64,000 nucleotides of DNA from JAGOTP01 sp964598725 (GTDB taxonomy: Bacteria > Patescibacteriota > Patescibacteriia > 2-12-FULL-60-25): contig CAZRCW010000001.1 of the NCBI GenBank assembly GCA_964598725.1, positions 124,001 through 188,000 on the forward strand. The letters are read 5' to 3'. Both the position numbers and the translations under genes were made by a program. The number at the start of each line of letters is the position of its first letter. Position 1 is the stretch's first letter. The notes beneath the pieces are model-generated. The model was not told where the DNA came from. It searched no databases and saw only the letters and a list, made by a program, of their open reading frames with translations. Of this stretch, positions 39,900 to 47,477 are shown piece by piece.

Positions 39900-42800
39900 T
39901 TATTGGCAGGCTTCGCAAGTTGGATCGTTGATCTTACACAGCTTGATCTCTTTGCCGTCGACCATGACGGTTGGAGATGCGGGACCGCTGAAGGCGGGCT
40001 TTGAAGCGGCAGGTGCTTCGATCGGCGCGCTCATCGTGACAGGCTGATTGGCCGGCGCGGCAGCCGCCATGCTTGGCGCGGCAACCGGTTCAGGAGCTTG
40101 TTCAGCGGCTGGTTTTGTCGATGAGCCAGCACGCTTGTGGGTCGAGCCGAATTCCGCCGTACTGACCGTCGACTTCTCAACCTGAGAGGCAGCGAGGGTG
40201 CGGAGGTAGTAGGTTGTCTTGATGCCCATCTCCCAGGCGTACATATACATGTCGTTGATCTCCTTACCGGATGAACCTTTGTAGAAGATGTTGAGCGACT
40301 GACTTTGGTCGATCCACTTGCCACGAGCGGCGGCGGCGCGAATGAGCCACTGAGGTTCGATGTCGAAGGTCTCCTTGTATTTCTCGCGAAGGTTAGCCGG
40401 CACTTCTTCGATCGCGGCGATGTTGCCGTCGAAGTACTTGAGCTTCTTCAGCATTGAGTCATCCCACATATTCAGCTTCTTCAGATCGTCGACCAAGGCT
40501 GTGTTGATGACGATGAAGTCACCGAACTGGTTGGCCTTCACGTATAAGTTCTTGTAGATTGGTTCGATTGATGGGGTGCAGCCCGAGATGTTCGAGATGG
40601 TCGCTGTTGGAGCGATCGCGAGACAGTTCGAGTTACGCATGCCGTGCTTCTTGACCGCAGCACGGACGATCGACCAATCGAGGGTAGAAGAACGGGAGAC
40701 GTCGATACGTTCACCACGTTCCTGCTCGAGCAATTCGATGGTGTCGATTGGTAAGATGCCGCGTGACCACTTGGAACCGTCGTAGGATTCGTAGACGTCA
40801 CGTTCCTTGGCGAGTTCGGTCGAAGCAAGAATCGCGTAGTAGGAAACGGCTTCCATGCTTTCGTCGGCGAACTTCACGCAGGCTTCTGAGGCAAAGTTCA
40901 CGTCGAGCAAGTAGAGCGCGTCCTGGAAACCCATGATGCCGAGGCCAACTGGACGGTGGCGGAAGTTCGAGCGTTGAGCTTCGATCGTTGGGTAGAAGTT
41001 CACGTCGATCACGTTGTCGAGCATGCGCATGGCGATCGTGACCGTCTCTTTGAGCATCTCAAGATTGAGCTTGCCGTTCGTGATGTGACGAGCGAGGTTA
41101 ACCGATCCCAAGTTACAAACAGCGGTTTCGTCTTCCGAGGTGTTGAGTGTAATTTCCGTGCACAAGTTGGAACTGTGAATCACACCGGCGTGGTCCTGAG
41201 GGGAGCGAACGTTGCAAGGATCTTTCCAAACGATCCATGGGTGACCGGTTTCGAACAACATGCCGAGCATCTTCTTCCAGAGATCGCGTGCCTTCACTTT
41301 GCGGTGCAAGCGGATCTGGCCTTCGGCGGCCATCCGTTCGTAGTTTTCATACTGGGTTTCAAACTTCTTGCCGTAGATGTGGTGGAGGTCTGGAACTTCG
41401 TCTGGAGAGAAGAGTGTCCAATCCTGGTCGGCACGGACACGCTTCATGAAGAGGTCAGGGATCCAGTTGGCGGTGTCCATGTCATGGGCACGGCGGCGCT
41501 CGTCGCCCGTGTTCTTACGGAGTTCGAGGAAGTCTTCGATGTCGTAGTGCCAGGTCTCAAGGTAGGCACAGGTGGCGCCGCGGCGGCGTCCGGAGCGGTT
41601 GATGGCGGCCGTTGTGTCGTTTGCGACTTTGAGGAATGGGATGACGCCCTGGCTGTCGACGCCTGTTCCTTTGATGCGGGAACCGGTGCCGCGGAGGTTG
41701 GTCCAGTCGTTGCCGAGACCACCCGACCACTTCGAAAGCTGCGCGTTGTCCGAGAGACTCTTGAAGATGTGATCGAGCGAGTCCATGACGGTCGTGAGGT
41801 AGCACGACGACAACTGTGGGTGCGAGGTTCCGGCGTGGAACAAGGTTGGGGTCGATGGGACGAAGCGGAGCGTTGAAATCAATTCATAGAAACGGATTGC
41901 GGTCTCATCGCGGACTCCGCGTGTTTCATTAAGCGCCAAACCCATCGCGACACGCATCCAGAAGGCCTGTGGAGTCTCGAGAACTTGCTTGGTTGCTGGG
42001 TGGTTCAAGAAATAGCGATCGGCGATCGTCTGCATGCCGAGGAAGAGGAACAGGTCGTCACGTTCTGGTTTGAGAACGCTCGCCAAACGCTCCAAGTCGA
42101 ACTGAACCATGCGCTCATCGAGCTTTTTGAGGTCCGACAACGTCTTCAAGTTTTTGATGAAGGTCGAGCGGTAGACATCATCGAGTTTGCTGAAGTCGAC
42201 GTGTTCACCGGATGTTTCTTTGTAGACTTTGTGGACCAAGAGACGGCTGGCCATCTTGGAGTAGGCAGGGTCTCGTTCGATGAAGGCACGAACGGTCAAG
42301 ATGAGGGCCTGGGCGATGTCTGAGGTCTTCATGCCATCATAGACGTCCTGGGCGCACTGCTGAGCCATCACTTCAATATCAACGTCGGCACCGGCGTCTT
42401 TGGCGACGTATTGGAGGGTTTTGCGGATCTTCTCAATCGAAAAGGCTTCGGTCTTCCCCGAACGCTTCACAACCGAGATTGTGTAGGTCTGAGGGGCTTG
42501 CTCACGGATCTTGGCGTGTTCGTAGCGGTAGAGGATGTAATCCTTGGCTACGTCGAAAAAGCCATCGCGCATCAACATTTGTTCGACCACGTTCTGGACC
42601 TCTTCGATCGAGGTGACGCCATCGGCGCCCACGCGGTTTTCGAGCGCAGCGACGATATCTTGGGTAAGGCGATCCAAAGCGGCTGCCTCAACGCCTCCGC
42701 GGATAGCGGTAAAGGCCTTGAAAACGGCTTGCGTGATCTTGGCGGTGTCGAAGGCGACGATCCGTCCGTCACGCTTTTTGATGCGGAGAAGTGACCCCAT
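39900..42800 (-). CDS. nrdA: Class I ribonucleotide reductase, alpha (catalytic) subunit
   Basis: 966 residues, longer than E. coli NrdA (761) because two ATP-cone regulatory domains lie in tandem (residues about 1-95, LLRIKKRDGRIVAFD; and about 105-200, TISVVKRSGKTEAFSIEKIR). The catalytic barrel has SSCYLTT, the SNLCTEITL triad (Asn, Cys, Glu), and a GNDWTNLRGTGSRIKGTG segment. The extreme C-terminus CKINDPTCEACQ has CX6CX2C cysteines that would pass reducing equivalents to the active site. It is transcribed with nrdB from a region with two NrdR-box-like palindromes. Confidence 0.95.
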   Translation of the reverse strand: MGSLLRIKKRDGRIVAFDTAKITQAVFKAFTAIRGGVEAAALDRLTQDIVAALENRVGADGVTSIEEVQNVVEQMLMRDGFFDVAKDYILYRYEHAKIREQAPQTYTISVVKRSGKTEAFSIEKIRKTLQYVAKDAGADVDIEVMAQQCAQDVYDGMKTSDIAQALILTVRAFIERDPAYSKMASRLLVHKVYKETSGEHVDFSKLDDVYRSTFIKNLKTLSDLKKLDERMVQFDLERLASVLKPERDDLFLFLGMQTIADRYFLNHPATKQVLETPQAFWMRVAMGLALNETRGVRDETAIRFYELISTLRFVPSTPTLFHAGTSHPQLSSCYLTTVMDSLDHIFKSLSDNAQLSKWSGGLGNDWTNLRGTGSRIKGTGVDSQGVIPFLKVANDTTAAINRSGRRRGATCAYLETWHYDIEDFLELRKNTGDERRRAHDMDTANWIPDLFMKRVRADQDWTLFSPDEVPDLHHIYGKKFETQYENYERMAAEGQIRLHRKVKARDLWKKMLGMLFETGHPWIVWKDPCNVRSPQDHAGVIHSSNLCTEITLNTSEDETAVCNLGSVNLARHITNGKLNLEMLKETVTIAMRMLDNVIDVNFYPTIEAQRSNFRHRPVGLGIMGFQDALYLLDVNFASEACVKFADESMEAVSYYAILASTELAKERDVYESYDGSKWSRGILPIDTIELLEQERGERIDVSRSSTLDWSIVRAAVKKHGMRNSNCLAIAPTATISNISGCTPSIEPIYKNLYVKANQFGDFIVINTALVDDLKKLNMWDDSMLKKLKYFDGNIAAIEEVPANLREKYKETFDIEPQWLIRAAAARGKWIDQSQSLNIFYKGSSGKEINDMYMYAWEMGIKTTYYLRTLAASQVEKSTVSTAEFGSTHKRAGSSTKPAAEQAPEPVAAPSMAAAAPANQPVTMSAPIEAPAASKPAFSGPASPTVMVDGKEIKLCKINDPTCEACQ

Positions 42801-42871
42801 ATGAACAAAAGAGAGAGTGAATGTATCGAGAAAGATCTAAGTAAGAAGATTTTTGACCGTTTTTCCTCCCA

Positions 42872-42887
42872 ACACAACATGTTGTGG
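42872..42887 (-). promoter_or_regulatory. NrdR-box-like palindrome 1
   Basis: ACACAACATGTTGTGG resembles the NrdR consensus ACACWATATATWGTGT. It lies about 72 nt before the nrdA ATG. Confidence 0.7.
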
Positions 42888-42903
42888 TAGGAACTCAATT
42901 AAA

Positions 42904-42919
42904 CCACAACATCTTGTGT
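42904..42919 (-). promoter_or_regulatory. NrdR-box-like palindrome 2
   Basis: CCACAACATCTTGTGT, centred 32 bp from box 1, about three helical turns, the arrangement expected for NrdR repression of nrd operons. Confidence 0.7.
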
Positions 42920-42968
42920 TGCAGAAGTTTCTTATGTGGATAAAGAGGGGAGTGGTTGTGGACGTTTA

Positions 42969-42998
42969 TTGACGTGCGAAAAGGCCAACAGATACAGT
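42969..42998 (+). promoter_or_regulatory. Promoter of the gene at 43072
   Basis: TTGACG (42969-42974), 18-nt spacer, TACAGT (42993-42998), divergent from nrdA. Confidence 0.6.
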
Positions 42999-43071
42999 AG
43001 TTCTACGCAGGTCGCTGTTCGGCATGCGAATGGACAATTGCTCGTCAAGAGCAAAAAACGAGGGGATGGAG

Positions 43072-43515
43072 ATGCGAAGAACAAGAAAAAAGACGAAGCG
43101 CGGCATGGTGCTTTGGCTCGGAAACGTCATGTTGGGGCTTCGCCTCGCTGGCGTCGAGATCAAGATCGGTATCGGGGTGATCGACGGTAATGGTCGTCGC
43201 TACACCTGGGGCCGGGCGCGCATCGATAGCCTCCACGCCTACCAGCGCGGAGATGGGCCTGGACTCCAGGTCAACCTTGATGCGGGCAGGATCCGTGTCT
43301 ACGACAGTCATGGACAGCGGTTCCCGGACCGCGCCCAGAGCTGCTTGTTCATCCTGCATCCGACCTTCGTCAAGCTGGTTCTTGGTCTGTTCACTGCCCA
43401 CTTCGGCCAGATGGCAGAGTCTGCTGCCAACGACAACCACGGCCTGTCTGACGACGCGCTCCTCACGCGCGACCTGGGAGCCGATCCTGACGACGAGCAG
43501 TCTCACGCAGCCTGA
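43072..43515 (+). CDS. Hypothetical protein, 147 residues (cassette-type gene)
   Basis: No family recognised. The N-terminus is strongly basic (RRTRKKTKRG), then comes a beta-rich part (GNVMLGLRLAGVEIKIGIGV, LQVNLDAGRIRVYD) and a helical, acidic C-terminus. The start at 43072 is set by GAGGGG 6 nt upstream; the earlier ATGs at 43024 and 43066 lack correct spacing. It has a TTGACG promoter, GC-rich codons and a long perfect terminator stem, as in the other cassette-type genes. It is placed between the nrd regulatory region and an unrelated minus-strand gene. Confidence 0.65.
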   Translation: MRRTRKKTKRGMVLWLGNVMLGLRLAGVEIKIGIGVIDGNGRRYTWGRARIDSLHAYQRGDGPGLQVNLDAGRIRVYDSHGQRFPDRAQSCLFILHPTFVKLVLGLFTAHFGQMAESAANDNHGLSDDALLTRDLGADPDDEQSHAA

Positions 43516-43565
43516 ACTCTCGGGCTGCAAGCTGGGTCTCCCGCGTACTTCTACGCCGGGATGCC

Positions 43566-43610
43566 CACAAACCCCGCTGAATCTCTGACAGATTCAGCGG
43601 GGTTTGTGTT
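43566..43610. terminator. Bidirectional terminator
   Basis: A perfect 18-bp stem (43566-43583 / 43591-43608) with a 7-nt loop, A-rich before and T-rich after on both strands. It serves the gene at 43072 and, from the other side, the membrane protein gene ending at 43610. Confidence 0.85.
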
Positions 43611-44224
43611 TAGTGAAGGTCTTTGGTTGTAGGGTCTGTCTTGTGTCTTGGAGGTTTGTCGGTGACCCCGAATTCTTCCACCGCTTCGTCCAAGTGATCG
43701 CGTCGATCGACTTCGGAGAGTTCTAGAATCGTTTTCGCAACTTTGTTCGGTCCGGGAATCTCTTCGAACATGAAGTGTTCGTGCTCACCGGCTGTTTGAA
43801 TTTCAACCTCACCAAAGTTGAAGAGCGTTTTTACAAAGCCATTCACCGTCGCTGTCACATCTTGAATGCGGTACAGGCGAAGTTCTGACACGGTGCGGCC
43901 GAATAACCCTGTCTGTTCGATGTTAATGATGCGGCGCGTCGTGACGATCCAGCTATCCAAGTAATAATCGAGAAAGAGTTGGAAGAGAAACAGCCAAGCA
44001 AACAAGAAAAACGCTGAACCACCGAACACGAGCAAAGCCTGGAAGCTTGGATTTACGAGAAGATCTGGTTGGAAGGTGCGGAAGTAGGCCAAGATTACCA
44101 AAGGGGAGGCGAGCAATACGGCGTAGCCAATGACGACACTTAGCAAAGTGATTGGATGACGGCGCAAAAAATAGACCAGCTTCTCGTCTGGAACCGCGTT
44201 TGGGAGATTATTGAGATCGAGCAT
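43610..44224 (-). CDS. Membrane protein with bacterial PH domain
   Basis: 204 residues. Two hydrophobic segments lie at about residues 27-48 and 63-90. A bacterial PH-like domain follows (DUF304/bPH2 type): YYLDSWIVTTRRIINIEQTG, LFGRTVSELRLYRIQDVTAT, VNGFVKTLFNFGEVEIQTAG. The acidic C-terminal tail is probably disordered. Members are envelope proteins of uncertain function. It lies 6 nt downstream of the next minus-strand gene, so the two are likely co-transcribed. Confidence 0.85.
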   Translation of the reverse strand: MLDLNNLPNAVPDEKLVYFLRRHPITLLSVVIGYAVLLASPLVILAYFRTFQPDLLVNPSFQALLVFGGSAFFLFAWLFLFQLFLDYYLDSWIVTTRRIINIEQTGLFGRTVSELRLYRIQDVTATVNGFVKTLFNFGEVEIQTAGEHEHFMFEEIPGPNKVAKTILELSEVDRRDHLDEAVEEFGVTDKPPRHKTDPTTKDLH

Positions 44225-44230
44225 AGCCGT

Positions 44231-44461
44231 TTAAAAAAGCGAGAACGGATCAAAAGCGAGGGTGAGGTCACCGGTCACTGCATAACCAAGCGTCATCAGA
44301 ATGACCCCGACCGATACCGCCAGAAAGATACCGGTCGCAATATAGGTTGAGCTGCAGGATAGGCCGTAGCGTAGGGTTGTCGCGAGGGTCATCAACGACG
44401 CGAGGCCGAAGACGACGACCAAGGTTAACCAGCCAAAGAAGATCCAGGCAAGAGGAAACAT
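44231..44461 (-). CDS. Small two-helix membrane protein
   Basis: 76 residues from the ATG at 44459-44461 (an in-frame ATG 36 nt upstream gives 88). Two transmembrane helices are visible: PLAWIFFGWLTLVVVFGLAS and STYIATGIFLAVSVGVILMT. No family recognised. A TATGAT sequence directly before the shorter start would serve as a -10 box for an almost leaderless mRNA. The bPH-domain gene follows closely, which suggests a shared envelope role. Confidence 0.65.
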   Translation of the reverse strand: MFPLAWIFFGWLTLVVVFGLASLMTLATTLRYGLSCSSTYIATGIFLAVSVGVILMTLGYAVTGDLTLAFDPFSLF

Positions 44462-44514
44462 GCTTGTATCATACGGGAAAAGAATAAAACTGAACACATC
44501 ATTCGCCGCCTTGG

Positions 44515-44520
44515 TATACT
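44515..44520 (+). promoter_or_regulatory. -10 box of the gene at 44536
   Basis: TATACT, 15 nt before the ATG, with a weak -35. Confidence 0.5.
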
Positions 44521-44535
44521 GGGAACATATTCGCT

Positions 44536-45303
44536 ATGCGCCTTCAATTTGATCGTCCAACCGCTCCGCAGAGCCCGCTCTCACTTGAGCGGATACCTAC
44601 CCCGTTTGGTCGCGAGCAGGTCACACGCTCACTCTCGAAGCTACGGGAAGAATGCGAGATCCAAGCCAAAAGAGCGCTGCAGCGTCATCGTCAGGGGGAG
44701 ACTGGGCCTGAAGCGGTACAGCAGGTCACGGATGCCCGTATCCGCACCTGGTTACAGAAACAACTTCAGTCACATCACTACAGTGAAGCGTACATGGAAG
44801 CGTCGCGCTCCGAACGACATCCTTGCGGTGACGTGACGCTGGTCGCGCGTGATGGTGTGGCGGTGACGTTTATCCACCCGACGTCTGTCTTGGGGTTTCA
44901 TTATCTGTTATCTGACATCAAAAAAGCATTACCGGTACGTGTCTTCTGCGCGCCAGAAATCGCTGAACGCATGCAAACAGCGACGTCACAGTTGAGCGAT
45001 CTCGGAGGGTTACTTCAAGAGTCCTGGCCAATTTCCTCCAAGCCAGCCGTCGGTTTGGTGCCAGTTGAGCTTGATCCCAAGGCCTTCACCGAACAAGTCG
45101 TTCTGGTAACCGAAACAAGCTTGGCGTTCAAGCCAAGGGTGCAGAAAAAAACAAAATCAGAAGGTATCGACCCCACACTTGATTCACCGCACCAACTAGA
45201 GCGGGTGCGTATTGGTCATCCGATTCAGTTACTCGATCCAGAAAAGATCGCGCAGCTCGTCCTGAAGCGGCCAACGCTACGATCGAATACGGAATTTGTT
45301 TAA
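44536..45303 (+). CDS. Hypothetical protein, 255 residues
   Basis: A soluble protein of unknown family. The N-terminal 90 residues are charged and helical (SKLREECEIQAKRALQRHRQ); the middle has alternating strands and helices (GDVTLVARDGVAVTFIHPTS, KKALPVRVFCAPEIAERMQT). Native-style codons. It converges on ruvB, and the two stop codons overlap by 2 nt (45301-45302), leaving no room for a terminator between them. Confidence 0.75.
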   Translation: MRLQFDRPTAPQSPLSLERIPTPFGREQVTRSLSKLREECEIQAKRALQRHRQGETGPEAVQQVTDARIRTWLQKQLQSHHYSEAYMEASRSERHPCGDVTLVARDGVAVTFIHPTSVLGFHYLLSDIKKALPVRVFCAPEIAERMQTATSQLSDLGGLLQESWPISSKPAVGLVPVELDPKAFTEQVVLVTETSLAFKPRVQKKTKSEGIDPTLDSPHQLERVRIGHPIQLLDPEKIAQLVLKRPTLRSNTEFV

Positions 45304-46349
45304 AGAATATTCAGTTGATTGGGAGCGATTGAAGTGAGACCCAAGTGGCTATACGCAAGATCAGTTGCAACGCGTCCACGTGGTGTGCGCGTGATGAAGC
45401 CTTCTTGGAGTAAAAATGGCTCAATGACTTCTTCGACGGTTTCAATTTCTTCAGCGATGGTTGCAGCGATCGAGGCAAGTCCTACGGGACCGCCTTTGAA
45501 TTTTTCGATAAGAGCACGCAGTGCACGACGATCGGCTTCGTCTAGGCCACGCGTATCGATTTCGAGCGCTTCCAAGGCTTCGTGAGCGAGTGTTTCAATG
45601 AGCGTCCCGTCTGCTTTGACCTGAGCAAAGTCACGAACGCGTTTTAACAAACGATTTCCAATACGCGGCGTCCGACGGGAGCGGAGAGCGATCGCGCGGA
45701 GAGCGGTGTCTTCGTACGGAATCGTGAGCAGGCTCGCGGTGCGGCGAAGAATCGCTTCCATTTCGTCCGGTTGATAAAAATCCAAGTGATAGGTGACACC
45801 GAAACGATCACGGAGTGGAGCGGACAAAAGAGAAAGGCGAGTGGTCGCACCGATGATTGTGAACCTTTTCAAATCGAGACGAAGTGTACGTGCTGTTGGT
45901 CCTTTTCCGATCACGATATCGAGCGCGTAGTCTTCCATTGCTGGGTAGAGTACTTCTTCAATCGAGCGATTCATTCGGTGAATTTCATCGATAAACAAAA
46001 TGTCACCTTCTTCGAGGTTTGTCAGAATGGCAGCAAGATCACCGACGCGTTCGAGCGCTGGACCGCTGGTGACTTTAATATTCGCCCCCATTTCTTTGCT
46101 AATCACATGTGCAAGGGAGGTTTTTCCAAGGCCTGGAGGACCGTAGAACAGAATATGCTCTGCTGGTTCACCACGTTTTTTTGCTGCTTCTAAAAAGATA
46201 CGCAAATTTTCTTTCACTTTGGCTTGGCCGATGAAGTCTTGCAGGGACGTTGGACGCAGCGCGAGATCAAAACCCCGCTCGGTCTCGCTGACTTCAGGTG
46301 CAACGAGCCGTTCCGCGAACGAAAGATCATCAGGTAAGAACGAGTCCAT
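45300..46349 (-). CDS. ruvB: Holliday-junction branch-migration ATPase RuvB
   Basis: 349 residues from the ATG at 46347-46349, close to the usual length; the frame is open 17 codons further upstream. The AAA+ motor that drives branch migration with RuvA is clear: RPTSLQDFIGQAKVKENL, Walker A YGPPGLGKTSLAHVI, Walker B ILFIDEIHRM, sensor GATTRLSLLSAPLRDRF, and the C-terminal winged helix with LLQEGFITRTPRGRVAT. It stands apart from ruvC and is divergent from the DedA gene. Confidence 0.96.
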   Translation of the reverse strand: MDSFLPDDLSFAERLVAPEVSETERGFDLALRPTSLQDFIGQAKVKENLRIFLEAAKKRGEPAEHILFYGPPGLGKTSLAHVISKEMGANIKVTSGPALERVGDLAAILTNLEEGDILFIDEIHRMNRSIEEVLYPAMEDYALDIVIGKGPTARTLRLDLKRFTIIGATTRLSLLSAPLRDRFGVTYHLDFYQPDEMEAILRRTASLLTIPYEDTALRAIALRSRRTPRIGNRLLKRVRDFAQVKADGTLIETLAHEALEALEIDTRGLDEADRRALRALIEKFKGGPVGLASIAATIAEEIETVEEVIEPFLLQEGFITRTPRGRVATDLAYSHLGLTSIAPNQLNIL

Positions 46350-46450
46350 GGCTCCAGTACACCTGTTCGCTTTGTGTTCGTCAATGCCAAAATGGAGCAA
46401 ATAATCGGTCTCTATGCAGTTTATCTATCTTCCGGTACGCTGACAAAACT

Positions 46451-47110
46451 ATGCATCCTCTGGCGGGTCAGTTTATTGATTGGTTCTTACACCTCGACCA
46501 TCGTTTAGGTGTAGTGATCGCGACGCAGGGTGCCTGGACCTATGGGTTACTGGGAGTAATTATTTTTCTCGAAACTGGATTGGTGGTGGCACCATTTCTT
46601 CCAGGCGATTCCCTCCTCTTTGCCGCCGGGACGTTCGCGGGCATCGGAGCGCTCTCGATCTGGATCCTGCTTCCAATGCTCATTTTGGCTGCTATTTTAG
46701 GGGATACGCTGAACTATTGGGTCGGTCGGAAGTACGGATTGAAGGTCTACCAGCGCTTTCAGGGTCGGTTATTGAAGCCGGAATATTTGGAACGCACCCA
46801 GAAATTCTACAAGAAACATGGCTCACGCATGATTGTTTTAGCTCGTTTCGTGCCGATCGTTCGTACGCTAGCTCCATTCGTGGCTGGCGTCGGTGAAATG
46901 CCCTATTCGACCTTTATTCGTTACAACATTTTGGGGGGAATCGCTTGGGTGACGTTACTTACCATGATCGGTTACTGTCTGGGAACGGTGTCGGTTGTGC
47001 GTCGTCACTTCAGTTTGGTCACAATCGGGATCGTCCTCATTTCTTTGCTTCCGATGGTTATAGAAAGTTGGCGTCGTCGTAACGAGAAAGACGAAGAAAA
47101 GGCGGCTTAA
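46451..47110 (+). CDS. DedA-family membrane protein
   Basis: 219 residues with the DedA pattern: FLETGLVVAPFLPGDSLLFA, AAILGDTLNYWVGRKYG, KHGSRMIVLARFVPIVRTLA and PFVAGVGEMPYSTFIRYNIL, plus several transmembrane helices. Family members are inner-membrane transporters; some flip polyprenyl phosphate or phospholipids. The key Glu and Arg residues (ETG, RFVP.VRT) are kept. The ATG at 46451 gives the standard start; the open frame upstream overlaps ruvB on the other strand. Confidence 0.9.
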   Translation: MHPLAGQFIDWFLHLDHRLGVVIATQGAWTYGLLGVIIFLETGLVVAPFLPGDSLLFAAGTFAGIGALSIWILLPMLILAAILGDTLNYWVGRKYGLKVYQRFQGRLLKPEYLERTQKFYKKHGSRMIVLARFVPIVRTLAPFVAGVGEMPYSTFIRYNILGGIAWVTLLTMIGYCLGTVSVVRRHFSLVTIGIVLISLLPMVIESWRRRNEKDEEKAA

Positions 47111-47192
47111 ACAAAAATACAGGGTCTAGGGGTTGTATTCTTTTTTGGATCGGGCTAAAGTCGATAGACTCATTCACCTAGTTTTCGTACAT

Positions 47193-47279
47193 ATGGAAAA
47201 CAACGAACAGGAAGTCCAGCCAGTAGAAGGCGCTGAGGCTCCAGCCGAAGAAGGAACGACAGACGAAACTCAGGCCTAA
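47193..47279 (+). CDS. Acidic 28-residue protein
   Basis: A short frame from the ATG at 47193 encoding a Glu-rich peptide (MENNEQEVQPVEGAEAPAEE and a few more residues). It shares a transcription unit with the next tiny gene, which begins 20 nt later, and both precede one terminator. Low-complexity composition makes coding evidence weak on its own; the conserved-looking pair with terminator is what supports it. Confidence 0.4.
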   Translation: MENNEQEVQPVEGAEAPAEEGTTDETQA

Positions 47280-47299
47280 CTCGTCTGAACCATTGGTGT

Positions 47300-47410
47300 A
47301 TGATTCGCTATCAAGATCCACAGGCTCCGGTTCCACAACCAGCCGCTCCTGGAGAAGGGCTGCCGAATCCAACGCCGCCCCAACCACAACCTCCGGCCCC
47401 TACGGCCTAG
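47300..47410 (+). CDS. Pro-rich 36-residue protein
   Basis: A short frame from the ATG at 47300 encoding a proline/glutamine-rich peptide (QAPVPQPAAPGEG, PNPTPPQPQPPAPTA). It ends 10 nt before a strong intrinsic terminator, which fits a real mRNA end. No family; it is probably disordered. The same style (short, acidic then proline-rich) is seen in the cassette protein at 3622-3831. Confidence 0.4.
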   Translation: MIRYQDPQAPVPQPAAPGEGLPNPTPPQPQPPAPTA

Positions 47411-47419
47411 GTGAAGAAA

Positions 47420-47450
47420 GTCCCACGTGCTCTCGAGCCGTGGGATTTTT
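47420..47450 (+). terminator. Terminator of the two small genes
   Basis: TCCCACG / CGTGGGA followed by TTTTT. Confidence 0.85.
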
Positions 47451-47477
47451 CGTTCATTCCAGGTAGGCTGAGCGCGG

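Noticed and set aside
45300..45303. Overlap of two convergent genes at their stop codons as a possible frameshift
   Set aside because: Both proteins end naturally (RuvB at its normal length), so it is just tight packing.
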